From Saksenaea vasiformis B4078 (Eukaryota > Mucoromycota > Mucoromycetes > Mucorales > Saksenaeaceae): 64,000 nucleotides of DNA. Positions 1 to 13,586 of the stretch are shown here, piece after piece. The translations under genes were made by a program, and so were the position numbers. How positions within the stretch are numbered: the first letter of the stretch is position 1; the number at the start of each line of letters is the position of its first letter. The stretch covers positions 48,975-112,974 of the forward strand of contig JNDT01002040.1 in assembly GCA_000697055.1 (NCBI GenBank), given 5' to 3'. Under the pieces are notes generated by a model. It was not told the DNA's origin. It saw only the letters and a list, made by a program, of their open reading frames with translations, and ran no database searches.

Positions 1-447
1 AAAGATGAAATGCTTGATACCATTTTCATTCACCTATAGTCCTTCTCACATTGTATTCATGATTTGAGTCAGATTGTATCTAATTGCTTTTTCTGTCATT
101 TTAGTTTTTTTCTTTTTCTTGTGAATAGATGCAACACATGGCAAATCTTAAATCTTTTAGGTTCATTGTTTTAATGAGGACGTATTGAACAAATGTCCGC
201 TAAAAAGAAAGAACAGCAAGATTAAAAAATCATGCACATAAAACGCACGTGCTAATCGTCAACAGGGACGGAGCAGATTGAACAATTACATCCCGAAGGT
301 TAGTAGGTTCTGGAACTTTGTTTGCTCTCCGAAGAAGTGGAAAAAGCACATGCTATTCTGGGAACGAGTTGCTTTGTTAAGAGTGACGTATTTGAAAGAT
401 TCGCTCGTAAACTCGGTATCTGAACCTACTTCTTCACACTATCCGTC
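1..447. other. upstream region of NTE1, no gene seen
   Basis: AT-rich, with T-rich tracts near 100-120. A small open frame at 278-541 overlaps the NTE1 start in another frame and has no family resemblance. I take this stretch as the NTE1 promoter and 5' leader. Confidence 0.5.
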
Positions 448-3400
448 ATGGAAACACAGAGTCTGTCCATGTCCGTTTCTCCTTCGCAGACTACCGATTT
501 CATCGTGCAGACTGAGGCGTCTTCGCATCGATCGACTTTAGCCGCTGCGGCTAGCATGCTGTCATCGCTGTTGCTGAAAATCGTAGGCTTTGCAACGATC
601 TCTGTACCCGTTTTCTTTTACCGAATCTTGACATGGTCCTTCACTTTGCATTTGAACTTTTCGTCTCTATTGGTGATCCTTGCTTTCATAGCTACTGCTG
701 CGTATCTGGTAGTTCGCTACCGTTTTCTGACAAAGTACTCCCGGTTGAAACCTATCCAGCCTCCCAAAGTTACTTCTTCGTTTGACCTTCACCCTGATCA
801 ATCCGAAGACGCGGGATACTCAAAACCCGGTTTTAAAAACTATCCGGATGAATTTCTTTCGGCTTTTCTCTCATCTATCAAAATCTTTGGCTACCTTGAG
901 CAGCCCGTTTTTCACGAACTTGCCCGTCATTTGCAAACCAAGAAGTTACTAGCAGGCGACACCCTGTTTAGAAGTCCTGATCAGGAGCGATCGTTTTACA
1001 TTGTTGTTGATGGCCACGTGCAAATGTATGTCAAGCCGGATAACGATGAAGATGAGGAGGAGGATATGCTGGGTGACGAGGATTGGAACGGCGACGATGG
1101 GGACGGACGTCCGCACGAAAACTTCAGAAACTACACCCTCATCAATGAAGTGGGTGCAGGAGGAACCCTTTCGAGCTTGTTTACCATTCTATCAATTTTT
1201 CGTGAGAGTTTTCATCGGAGTGAAGAAAAAGAGATCCTGCGTCAAAAGGCGAAATTGCAACCTTCTCGATCTGCACAAACTTCCTTTGGAACCGAAGTTC
1301 CAATTCCGCCTGGAGCTCTCACTGCAGATATGAGTCGAGAGGCCTCACGCGAAGGTTGGCGTCATGTATTTCCAAACCTCGAAACACAGACAGATGGTAC
1401 CATCGGTTCACCCCTGTCCATGTCCACGGATGATTCGCAAGGACTGCGACGTGCTTCTGGAGGAAGTACTGCCGGCCGTCCAAGAAGAAAGAGCAAATCT
1501 GCTTTGCAGTCTGGCGTAATGGGACCATTCACAGTACACACACTTGCACTACAGGATGATCTTGATACCGCAAAAGCCGACAGTGCTTCGTCCGACGCTG
1601 GCTTCAATGACACGGCTTCGGAGAAAAAAATCTCAGGCACATCATCCAATTCAGCATCGCGTCTACCTCTTCGCTCGTATATCTTGTCCCAGCGACCTCG
1701 TCGTCAGTATCGTTCCGTACATCCTAATATCATTGCACGTGCTACTGTCGACACAACGCTGGCTGTCATCCCCGAAGAAGCCTTCCACAAGTTGACGCAA
1801 AAATTCCCAAAGGCAGCTGCACACATTGTACAAGTGATTGTCACACGATTCCAAAGAGTGACATTGATGACAAGCCATCGGTACCTTGGCCTCACAGATG
1901 AACTCTTACGACTGGAGAAACTTGTCAACGAATCCGTCAGTGTAAGCGGTTTACCCCAAGATTCCTTTGGCGCTGGAGGCATGGATCGCCTTCGACGTAA
2001 ATTTGCCCGAGACGACGATCCAAATTCTACAAGTAGTGATGGAAAAAGCCCTGCGGAAGTTAGTCGAAGTGACAGTTCTGGTCTTATCCGTGCAATCGAT
2101 ATCATCGATCATCCTTCGACACCATCACTTCATATGGGAAGTCCAAACGTAGGAAACATATCTCAATCTCCTCGATCAAATACCACAATACTCTCCTCGA
2201 CGCCCTCCAAAAATCATAGACAACGTAGCTCTGGATCTGGGAGTGGAGAAGAGTACAGTGTAGAAGATGATGAACAGCTTCGCACATCTGTTATGCGCTG
2301 CATCGCAAACTCACTCGGCATCAATATCGATACCCATGCCGGCGATGTCTCATCACCCTATGTCTTGTCCCCCGCAGCACAACGTAACCAGCACCTAGGT
2401 ACGCCAGAAACGTTCCGCTCCCGGCACTACTATCCCATGGATCTCTTCTCCCATGCGGGTACGGTCGACTCTAGCGCATCTCCTTTACTAGACGCGTTCA
2501 ACGTTCCTTATGACGACGATGTCGATGCCATTTCGATTGTTTCCTCTGTCCAGTCAGGCAGTGATATCTGGAGTGCCGATCATAGTCGCTCAGATAACAT
2601 CTCCTCGGAGGATGTGCAGATTCTCTATTTCCCTAAGGAAGCAGTGCTCGTCAAGGAAGGTGAACATACCAACGGCTTGTACTTTGTCATCGACGGCGTG
2701 CTAGAAGCCTCGATGATGCCTGTGGATGGTGAGAGACTGTTAAGTGACTCAGCATCCTCGGATAACTTCAAAACGTCTTCGAAGGAGAAATCAAGAAAAC
2801 GCAAAGACAGCCTAACGACAGCTTTGGGTTCTAGCAGTGAAAAGGACACCGGGTTTGGCCACAAATCTTCCTCATCTTCGTCGTCACTTTCCTCCTTGGC
2901 AGCGGCAGCTGTATCCAATCCGAGTGCTGGAAAATCAGCCGCATCGCCGTTTACATCCACCATGACCGAGAAACATGGCGAAGTGGTGGCCTCAGCAGCT
3001 CCTGCAGGACGATCGCCATCCAACGGCCAGAACGAAGAAAACGAAAGGAAAATCAAACGTCCGGTGTTTGCGATTAAACCGGGTGGAATGGCTGGCTACT
3101 TGGATGCTCTGACAGGCTATCCGAGCTTTGTCGAGATCCGGGCCAAGACGGACACTTATGTCGGTTTCTTGTCCAAGAAGAAGCTGGATCGTATCATCGA
3201 CAAGCATCCGACTGTCATGCTCAAATTGGCGAAGCAGCTGGTTGGTCTCCTGAGCCCTCTTCGTAAGTGTAGATGACCTTCATGCTACAAGTGAGTTAGC
3301 TGACTTGATTTTTAGTGCTTCATATCGATCTCTCGTTGGAGTGGATGCAGGTGAATGCTGGTCAGATTATCTGTCGCGAAGGTCAACCAAGTGAATCCAT

Positions 3401-5671
3401 CTATATGGTCCTTCATGGTCGTTTGAGAACCATTCGAGAGAAAAAGGAAGGAGAAATCGAGATTCTCGGTGAATTCGGTTACGGTGATAGCGTTGGCGAG
3501 TTGGAAGTGCTAAGTACAGTATCCCGCTCTACATGCATTGCTTTGTACTCACCTTTGTTTCCTTAGCTGGTATACCAACACCATCGACGTTGCACGCTAT
3601 TCGAAATTCTGAACTTGCACGCATGCCCAAGACATTGTTCAACGCACTTGCCCTTCGACATCCCGAGATTACCCTGCAGATTTCGCGAATGGTTGCGTTC
3701 CGCTCGTTGCAACTAATGCAAAAGAACACGCCTAGCGCAATGCAAGGAAGCGGCCCGATACCGTCTATTTCATCGTTTTCAAACAGCCATCCCGAGTTGT
3801 ATGGACGCAACAATGTGAACCTCAAGACCATCGGTATTATTCCTGTGAATTCCTCCGTACCCTTGACAGAGTTCGCCGAGAGTCTCAAGAGCGCACTGAT
3901 TCATTCTGTGGGTGCAACATGCGTTCTGTTGAACAGCGCCACTGTGACAACGGTGATGGGAAAGCACGCATTTTCGCGTTTGGGTAAGCTCAAGATGGCA
4001 TCTTGGTTAGCTGAGCAAGAGGAGAGAGTCCGGATTGTTCTCTATCTTGCTGACAGCGGAGTGACATCGCAATGGACACGAACATGCATTCGGCAGGCTG
4101 ATTGTATTCTTCTTGTCGGTCTTGGCGATGGTGATCCGTCTGTCGGTGAATATGAACGTTTCTTGATCAACATGAAGACAACAGCACGTAAGGAACTTGT
4201 TTTGTTGCATCGTGAACGTTCTTGCGCCTCTGGTACAACACAGAACTGGCTCAAGGTAAAGTTTAGTTGTTCTCGAGGAATTTCTTTTTAACAAAAAGTG
4301 TGGCGTGTGTAGGATCGACTTTGGATTCAAGCACATCATCACATCCATATGCCCATGAAACAGCATGCAACCTTTGCGTCTGAGCGGTTCCGTCCGCCAT
4401 GGCTGGCTACGCAGGGCCGAAAGGTGACTTCTGGTTCGATCAATATGTTGAACAATGTCAAGGACCAACTGGAAAAGTACTACTCTGCTGTTCCGACATT
4501 TGGAAGACTTCTGGTTGTCAAGAAGAAAACGTCGGATACCCTTGGAGGCGTTACTACCTCTCCCCGAAACGACTTTGCCAGGTAACGGTTGATGGTTTGA
4601 GATTAAGGGAGAGTAACATATTGGTAGATTGGCTCGTCGTCTGTGTGGTAAATCTGTGGCGTTGGTTTTGGGAGGTGGCGGCGCGAGAGGCGTGACCCAT
4701 ATCGGCGTTATTCAAGCTCTGGAAGAAGCTGGAATACCAATCGATATTATCGGTGGCACAAGTATTGGTAGTTTTGTGGGTGGATTGTATGCCCGAAACG
4801 GAGACCTTGTTTCGACTATTGCGCGCAGTAAGATGTTTGCCGGTCGAGTGTCAAGCATCTGGCGACAGATCATGGACTTGACCTATCCGGTGACAGCCTG
4901 GTTTACTGGTTAGTAGTAGTAGTAATTGTTAGCGTCGCTTATTCTAAAAGCGAAAATCACTCAATTTTTTTTTCTTTTTCCGTTAAAACAGGGCATGAAT
5001 TCAACCGAGCCATTTGGAAATGTCTCGGGGACAGTCAGATTGAGGACTTTTGGCTCCCATACTTTGCTGTGACGACCAACATTACGTATTCACGAATGGA
5101 GGTGCATACGACCGGGTATGCATGGCGTTATGTCCGTGCATCCATGTCTCTCTCGGGCTACATGCCACCGATCTGTGACAGCGGCAATATGCTTGTTGAC
5201 GGTGGCTACATGGACAATCTGCCGGTATCCGTTGCCAAGAACATGGGGGCTGATATCATCATCGCGGTAGATGTCGCATCTGATGATGACACGAGCCCGG
5301 TCTACTATGGTGACTCGATCAGCGGCTGGTGGGCGCTTCTGCATAGTTTTAATCCGTTCCGTACATACAATATCCCGAGTATCGCCGATATCCAAAGTCG
5401 CTTGACCTATGTGAGTAGTGTTGCCAAGTTGGAGGAAGCCAAGATGATCGATGGAGCACTTTATGTCAAACTGCCAGTGCAACAATGGGGCACATTAGAG
5501 TTCAACAAGTTTAATGATATCATGCAATCGGGTTATGAGGTGGGACGAGAGGTCATCGGTCGCTGGCGCAAAGCAGGTTACGCATCTGGACGTCTGACAG
5601 ATCACAATGGCGAAGAAATTCTGCGAGGCAAAGAAGTCAAAGGAAAAAGAGGACGACGCAATAGTGTCTAA
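448..5671 (+). CDS. NTE1: NTE1, patatin-type lysophospholipase (neuropathy target esterase family)
   Basis: Six exons: 448-3262, 3316-3513, 3567-4255, 4313-4581, 4628-4908, 4992-5671, giving about 1643 aa, a normal length for fungal NTE1. The family deacylates phosphatidylcholine and lysophosphatidylcholine at the ER membrane. The N-terminus has two hydrophobic segments (about residues 30-90). Cyclic-nucleotide-binding-like folds follow near residues 145-250, 720-900 (split by a Ser-rich insert) and 945-1020. The patatin domain begins at GGGGARG (about 1340), has the serine nucleophile motif GTSIG (about 1365) and the Asp of the dyad in VDGGYMDN (about 1487). The long Ser-rich linkers look disordered. 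It converges with UFL1, with only about 32 bases between the two stops. Start chosen as the first ATG of the open frame before the membrane segments. Confidence 0.95.
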
Positions 5672-5703
5672 TAATAAGAATGTTTTTTTTTTCCTTTTTA
5701 CTA

Positions 5704-8369
5704 TTACTTTTCTCTTTTGGTTTTGTCCAATAAACGTGTAGCCAAGGCATACACTTGGCTTAAAAGTTCCATATCCATAGTATTTCCGGACTTTAAACAT
5801 GCCATGATCATGTCCCGGGTTCTGCATAAGAGTTTGGTCTCTTCATTGTCACCCGCACGACGCTTTGTTTGTTCCAGAATCAGAGGTACATACTTTCCCG
5901 AGACGTATAATGGCAAGTCGTACGTCGCTTGGAAATAAATGATGCTGGTAAGATGCAGGATGGAAGGACCAGATGCCTGCCCCACAGATGTGGTTTCCAG
6001 CTGACGTGATAATGACTGAAGTACATCATGATTGATTTTTCTGCGGCAAAAGAAAAAAGTGTTGTTTGTTTGGTCATGGGGAAATGTACAATCATAGATG
6101 CAACTTTACCTTTTTGTTTCTTCCTTATCCAGGAACGTCATTGTTTCCGTCAGATAAGTAATAAATGGATCTGCTTTCTAATGGATAAATCGATGGTATT
6201 AATTGTGCTCTGTGTGTCGAGGAGATGGCTTTTACCTTGCCTGTTAAAAGAGCCTGGTATAAACTGGTCAATCGTTCGTCACCGTCCACATGGTGTGCCA
6301 CGGTTGTCATGCGCCGTTTTTCCTCGATCCGGGCTGTGTCTTCAATTTCCTGTTGTGTCAAATCAAGGTTGGCGAGCACGGCATCCCGATCATCCGATTT
6401 CTGCATCACATCCAGAACAACAAGATGATACAGAAGATCCATACAGAGTTGACGCACAATGTATTTTTCCAAGCTTTTGCGCGCCGAGGCATCTACAAAC
6501 GTCATGTTATGTGGGACAAAGAAGAGAAAAAGTTTACCTTCAAAAAGTAGCACGCTTTGATAGGTGTAAAATATCTTGCCGCCGGCCATATCGACAATAG
6601 CCTGGATGCGTTCCTTCTGCTGTGTCAACCAAGGATCAAAGGATGGTAAATAGACAGATTTGACAGCCTTCGCAAAAGCTTCTGACATGGGTTTTCGGAT
6701 GGCAGGTGCAACACAAGCAGCAAACGCATCGTCTGTGCCTTGTTCCACAAGATAATGATAGATCTGTCAATGGACGTGAGAAAGATCGATCGCTTGGTAA
6801 CACCAGTCTAAGGAATACCTCGTCGTCGTTCAGCTCAAAGGGCCCCTCCATACATTTAGCTCGTTTTTTCGTCGGTAGTTCTTTCTGCTGGAGAGCACGA
6901 CGGTTCAAAAACGGCTGGGAGGATGCAACGATGGTGTTGAGATAGGCAGCTGTGGTAATAAACTGGGAACCAAGAAGAAGAGGTTTGGCCTTCTTTTTCA
7001 TTCGCAGTAGTATGGTTTCAGCCAGTGCCATTGTGTCCGCTATAGTGAACGCAAATGGAACGTGTTTCTATAGATACGATCCATTGTTTAGCCGACGTAC
7101 GCAAAATAAAATAACATAATTGTCTTACGATGATATCTATCCAACTGTTCGTTTCCTGTACATGTATCACCTTTTCTTCCAGTTCCTTTACGAGCGTGTT
7201 TGTAGCGGCACATGTTTCTAGAAGCAGAATATCTGGATAAAGTTTTTGTATCAGGTCTTTGCCGTTGCCAAATGGATAATGTTGTTCTATGGTTTCATAC
7301 TCTAGGGAGCAAAAAAAAAAGTGATTCGTTTACCATGCGCGTTTTCAGTCTGTGTTTATTACCAATGTAGTTGCCAGCTTCTATTAACGAAGATATTAAT
7401 CCAATCTGTCGATCACGGTATGTCTGTGGTTCAAATATGCAGCGTTCACGCCGACCGCGGAAGGATCCCGAATGAACGGTCTTGGCAATCTGTTCCAAAA
7501 GTGCTACATTTTTTTTAGGAGGCTAAGTTGGTTATGGCTTTTTTTTTTTTAATTACCGTAAAAAAGGGGCTCTTGTAATTCCAATGATCGCTGAAGTTTG
7601 AACATTGGAAGGGGTCTAGCGAATACGAGATTTTCTATTTTAAGAAAATAGTGACTAAAGATTGGCTATTATTGAACTTACTCGGCTGCCTGATCAAGAG
7701 CATCGGTTATCCGTTGGGTAGCACGATCCACATAGTCTTGGGTTAAAACGAGGTCGGGGACGGAGGGCAATTTAACGTAATCTTCTCTTGTTGATAACAT
7801 TGTATCTAGTAACTGTCCTGTCGTCAGTTCATTTAGAAGGGAGGTAATTTCGGCGTTTTACCTTGAACAAAAACATGTGTGGCAATCCGAGGTGTTGTGC
7901 CTCGAAAACAATTGATATCAATCCCGTCTTTGCCATCTGATCGTTTAATTGATTTGTGATCGATTGAATGTAAGCCCTGGATTAAAGTTCAATATCATTT
8001 GCCTTTTCTATAGCATTTCCTAACTCTGTAAGCACAAGGTCCTCTACTTGAGTCCAGTTATGCCGTGGCAAAAGCGTAGTCAGAGCAGTTTGGGTATTTG
8101 ACTGATCTATACTAAGTTCCTCGGCAAGCTGCGCAACCGAGAGTTTTCCTGCATTGAGTTGGTAAACCGTGCATTTTTATGCAAAGCAACAGGCTACCTC
8201 TTGTTTGCACATGTGTGGTAATGAAGTTATGAATGTGGTCGTTAGATAAGAATGTTTCCCCATCCAGTGTTTGCACAATGGGATCAATATATCCCTTTTG
8301 TACGCCCTGTTCGACGAATTGCACAAAGAGCTGCTGCAAAGAAGATGGATTCACGGACATGGTTGGCAT
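5704..8369 (-). CDS. UFL1: UFL1-like E3 UFM1-protein ligase
   Basis: Twelve exons read right to left: 8369-8198, 8148-8025, 7976-7862, 7812-7682, 7615-7557, 7503-7363, 7301-7129, 7067-6819, 6763-6538, 6492-6236, 6177-6110, 6040-5704; total 683 aa in one frame. The N-terminus has the UFL1 winged-helix pattern (YIDPIVQTLDGETFLS, then an AYIQSITNQLNDQM helix). The middle has LLEQIAKTVHSGSFRG and TNSWIDII, and the C-terminus ILHLTSIIYFQ, all collinear with animal UFL1. Animal UFL1 is about 790 aa; the difference is mainly the missing Lys-rich central linker. UFL1 transfers the ubiquitin-like UFM1 to targets, notably at the ER and ribosome. Most fungi lack this pathway, so retention is notable. 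It shares a 135-base divergent promoter with SHO1. The assignment rests on remembered alignment, not a search. Confidence 0.82.
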
Positions 8370-8504
8370 AGCGAGTAGCGTGTTCCCATAACTTTCGGCT
8401 TTTTGCGTGACTTTTTAGTGGGTTTCCCCTGGATCTCACACAAAGATCAAGCAGGAATGTTTGTTGGTGCTTTTTCATCTTATATTTTTTTTCTTATATT
8501 TTTC
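8370..8504. promoter_or_regulatory. divergent promoter between UFL1 and SHO1
   Basis: Only about 135 bases separate the two start codons, so both promoters and leaders must lie here. A T-rich run (8471-8504) abuts the SHO1 ATG. No TATA box is certain. Confidence 0.5.
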
Positions 8505-9491
8505 ATGTATCGACTTGTACACAACCCGTTTCTTTTCATCACCAGTATTATAGCCTGTGTAAAAAGATAAAAAAAAAAAGATGAAAAAAAAGGACACGAA
8601 AAGTAATGAAAATGGACTAAAAACAGACCAATACCTATACCTCTCTTGACCTGTAGTGCGCTTGGATCACTGTTTTAAGCAGTGCTTGTTTACTAAAAGT
8701 CCTGAACGGAGCATGGTGGATAGTTGCATATGAATTTTTACTATTGGCGACGTGCATTTGTATCTTCTGTCTGGGCGTAATCAAATACTATCGGCTTGCG
8801 GTAAGAAAACAATGAGAAGAGATGAAGTTCGGATAACTTATTACTACAGGAAAGATGCTGGCATCGCTTGCTGTTAGCATTCCTCTACTGACTATCCAGG
8901 TGGACTATGTGATCCATTATACAAAACCAGCTTTTATCAGAGAACCAGCTAATGCATACGCAGTGGGTTACATTATTCTAATTACAATCCAGGTAGACGT
9001 GTTGGTTTTGCGTGTCTCTATTTCTTGACCATATCTGCTTCTTTAGTATTTATGGATTATTGTGATTGGTAGTGAAGCAAACAGCCGTCTGGGCAGCATT
9101 GTCCGACCACGAGACGAAGAGGAAGCCGATCCGATTGCAAGTCATGAAGGGATGACAGAACCGAAATACAATTACGGCACACCATCACACTATCACATAC
9201 GAGTAAAAGCAAAACATGCATGTAACGTACTTGTGCTGTTCCTGTGTGTGTGGACCTTCACTAAAAAAGAAAGCTGGATCAGATCAATCGGGTGATCCAA
9301 ACGAACTGAGTTTTGAAGAGGGCGAAAGGCTGGCGGTCGCAGATATGAAAGGAAACTGGTGGGAGGCATGTAAAAGTGACGGAACGGTTGGCCTCATTCC
9401 AAGCAATTACGTGAGTCAAAAAAAGGCTATTTTAATCATGACTATTAACGATTGACAAATCCAGTTTGACGAAGACGGCGCATCCGTATAA
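8505..9491 (+). CDS. SHO1: SHO1-type osmosensor: four membrane helices plus SH3 domain
   Basis: Exons 8505-8558, 8657-8800, 8855-8992, 9047-9221, 9274-9410, 9465-9491; 224 aa. Four hydrophobic segments occupy about residues 6-125 (NPFLFITSIIA, WWIVAYEFLLLATC, MLASLAVSIPLL, GYIILITIQYLWIIVIG). A C-terminal SH3 domain (about 160-217) includes NELSFEEGERL, GNWWEA and GLIPSNYV, matching the Sho1 SH3 layout. In yeasts Sho1 sits in the plasma membrane and recruits Pbs2 of the HOG osmostress pathway through this SH3 domain. The cytoplasmic linker is far shorter than in yeast Sho1 (367 aa). Exon 1 was found by frame and donor (TGT|GTAAAA). The acceptor at 9273 is the least certain junction: it gives Ser where family members usually have an aromatic-rich ALYPY motif. 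Confidence 0.88.
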
Positions 9492-9965
9492 TAATAAACA
9501 GAGTATGACGGTAGAATATAAACACAAGAGAGAGAGAAAGGGAGAGAGGAGACAAGAAGAAGACCTGCTTTCTCTTCCTTCCTTCCTTTTTTTAACACCC
9601 GCTGATCCGTGTCTCATTTGTATGTATGTCCATAAGATTACAACAGCAATTATTAAGAGGGTGTTAGCAATATAATCCATAATACACGTGCTACAGCTCG
9701 TGGTAAAGATAGTGTTGATCATTTGCAGGAGAAAGTGTGTCCACAGAATCCACAATAACTGTCCCCGTGAAAGTAAAAGTCAGTTCTGCCTTTCGGGAAG
9801 GATAGCATGACCTGTAATAGCGTTTAGGTGCGGTGATCATGTTCTTTGTAATCTGATAGAAATCACCGTATCGAATGTTGATGTATATTCTACTGTGAAT
9901 GTCTTTCATTGAACAGAATCTCTGGTATAGTAACAGGAGGGACGAAACGAATAATGACTGCACAG
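9492..9965. other. intergenic, no gene seen
   Basis: Includes a GA-rich run at about 9527-9560. Small open frames on both strands carry no recognisable domain. Confidence 0.4.
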
Positions 9966-9967
9966 AC

Positions 9968-10840
9968 TGGATTTGAAATAAACGTTTGCGTCAAATAAAT
10001 ATCACATTACGTCCAAGTTTAATAAACTTAGCCCTGGAAAGCGATGCGACTTTGCGGTGAGAAGTGGTTTATTTTGCGTCAATCCAAGGAATAGCTTGCA
10101 CTCTGGGTAACCTCATTTTTGCATTAGAGTGCTTCAGTGATGGATTTCTCAGGACCCCCATCGGAAAGCAGTAAAAATGTTTCATGATAAGCACAGATTC
10201 CACCCAAATAGTCCGTACTTAAAAGGAACGCACGAATTCTCTTTTTTTTTTCTTTGGTTCTGTTCTCTTTAAGATCCCCGGTAAGGATGTCAATCTATAT
10301 ACATACACAATTATTCATGTTTTTTATCTATCGTTTAGCCTGTATGGCCTCTGTCCCGAACCATCCTGGCTGTGGTGTAGCCCCTCGTTCACCACCAGGT
10401 AAGCAGGTATTGTTGCACACTGCCTTATCCAACTTCCACAACAGAACCTCACCAGACGTTGCATCGCTTCAAGCCCTTTGCACGGCGTACCCTCTTATCG
10501 CTGGCCCTCGTTGGCAGATTCCTCCCCATGCTGGCCCCACCGGTTTAGGTGCGGGCTTGGCCCAGGCCTGTAGGCCTGATTACCTTGGGGTAAGTAAAAC
10601 GACATCAAAGTATCTCCCATTTACTAGCCGTAAACAATTTTTTTATGCTGCTCCAATAAATTATGCGTCTAACTGAGGACTAAGTTCATGTAAGCACAAT
10701 ATTATTTTGTCGCCCAATTCGTGAACTAATGACCGTATATTCAATTTTTTCCGTAGCGCAGACTCGGTTCTTCATGGACGCATCGTTTATTTAGAGTAGC
10801 GTAAAAAGTTGTTCAATAAACGGTAAACTCCGATGACATG
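9968..10840 (+). repeat. dispersed family, copy A (spliced ORF remnant)
   Basis: This stretch aligns block by block with copy B (about 47745-46976 on the minus strand), and in parts with fragments at 24891-25008 and 29320-29400. Shared landmarks in order are TTTGCGTCA near 9990, a TATA-like ACTTAAAAGGAACGCACG just before 10230, AGCCTGTATGGCCTCTGTCC near 10338, GACGTTGCATCGCTTCAAG near 10456, an intron-like unit 10690-10756, and AGTTGTTCAATAAACGGT near 10810, which contains an AATAAA poly(A)-like signal. Coding parts conserved with copy B read SLYGLCPEPSWLW, then DVASLQALCTAY, with a phase-2 intron donor at the same place in both copies. No in-frame ATG was found in copy A, so it may be decayed. 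I do not recognise the family. Confidence 0.6.
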
Positions 10841-12505
10841 CGTGTCAAGCATGGCATGTCATAAGGAAGGGACAAGGAATCGCTTACTGTTCACCACCTG
10901 GAATCCTTCCACCTGAAACCCCTTTCATATGCAGTGCTATCAACGTATGGCAAATCGTTTTTTTTCTTTTGTTAGACTAAAATCCTCCGCGGAAACTTTG
11001 CATCACTCTCTATATTACTTCCTATGATTTTACTTTACTTCTTTGGAGATTTATTAAAGGCTAAGTGGGGAGCCTGTCGCAATGGGGGGAAATAGATGTC
11101 TTGGGCAGCCCGCATCTTAAAAAGTGTAGCATTTGCTGCTGAACTAGACCAAAATAGCTTAGCTTTGGCGAAAATTTTTAATTGTTTTATACGGAAATTT
11201 AGGCAGGGATTTGATACAGTAAGGTTGATAAAAAACGAATAGTATACAAGAAGAATATATGGTAGCAATAGCAGTAGTAATAATAAAAAAGAATATGGGA
11301 GGGAGACCCAGTAACCCAAAGTACGGGAACAACGCAAAGGGGGTTCAGCAAGCCCATGCTGGTGACTCAACCTCGATGAATTCCGGGAACGATACGTATG
11401 TCTTTTCAAATAAAGAGGGACTGGTGCTGGCATCCTGGACAACGGTTTGGTCGACCTTTCCATTTGATGGTTGAATTAGAGCACACACAAGTTTTACTAG
11501 GTCCCGGAAAGTGCGCTGCATGATCAAGAATAAGTTGGAAAGGAAGAAACAACACAGAGAAGCCACAATCTCTTTTTTTTTTAAACTTTTTTTTTCGCTT
11601 GTTTTTATATATTCTGGGTCAAGTCTGCATACAGGATACAGGTAACTGTTTGGGAAATTCTTGAAAGGGTAAACCGAAAGACCCCACTTTTACTTTGTCA
11701 TGTGAGAGAGAGCAAGAGAACTGCAAAGCTATTCAGTCACAAACCTTCACATGGAAAGCAGATGTCAAGATGGGCGATGATATGTTATCGCATGTCCGCT
11801 GTCTGTTGTAATTCTGTGTTTCTTCTTGTTACCACGTGGATATCTGTTTCTGTTCTCATTGTATGTGAAAGAGAGCGAGGGCTATCGGAAGCTTCCGATA
11901 AGTAAAAAAAAAAAAAAAAAGAAAAAGAAGGAAAAAAGGAAACGCCATAGAAGGGTTTTCCGAATGATACCATGTTGGAAAGATTCCCGATTCACATGAT
12001 AACCACTGATCTCAACCAAACGATAGTGTTCATGATCCTTCACCCCAAAAAAAGGAAATCTGACGGTGGGGCACTTCTTGCCTACATTTTTTGTATTACT
12101 TTTCATCTGTCAACTATCCCGAAACCACCGAAATGGCCGCGATCATTCACTACTTTTCCGGACAACACAACAACAAGAACAGCCAATCATTCTTCCCAGT
12201 GTTACCATTGGTTGCCAAGTTGTACGCAGATGCAGTAGCACAGCAGCGCATGTCGATCACTAAAAGTTGCCATCTTGGGCTAATAATTCTCCAATGATTT
12301 GTACTGTATCAAACAACATCGATACACATCCTCATGGGTTGTTGTTGGATGACATGCGAAGATGGCATCGGCGGATTATCAGTACTTATTATCACATGTC
12401 CGACGCGTACGCAAATACGGATAAGGGTTTTTTTTGTAAGGAATTTCAATTTTGTGGAAGTTAGGACAAAAAAGGGAGTAGGCAGTTTTTTTAATCTTTA
12501 CAGAT
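10841..12505. other. intergenic, no gene seen
   Basis: Poly-T and poly-A runs (10961, 11572, 11905) and several small unrecognised open frames on both strands. A 54-codon frame at 12133-12297 has no supporting context. Confidence 0.4.

Positions 12506-13586
<1,081 letters not shown>

Noticed and set aside
2625..3056. 143-codon antisense frame in NTE1
   Set aside because: Mirror of a Ser/Ala-rich low-complexity coding segment on the other strand.
7977..8010. GC-AG intron after GAAAAG in UFL1
   Set aside because: It leads to the wrong frame; a GTTAGG donor at 8024 with the same acceptor gives a 48-base intron and restores homology.
10254..10676. 140-codon plus-strand frame within copy A as a gene of its own
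   Set aside because: Its first part reads through the conserved block in a frame that copy B does not share; only the part from about 10449 on matches the conserved frame.
11035..11463. 142-codon minus-strand frame with a Leu run
   Set aside because: The Leu run comes from a TAATAG-type repeat; the rest is unrecognised and unsupported.
12133..12297. 54-codon open frame as a small protein gene
   Set aside because: No family match, no splice or neighbour support, and lengths like this are common by chance.
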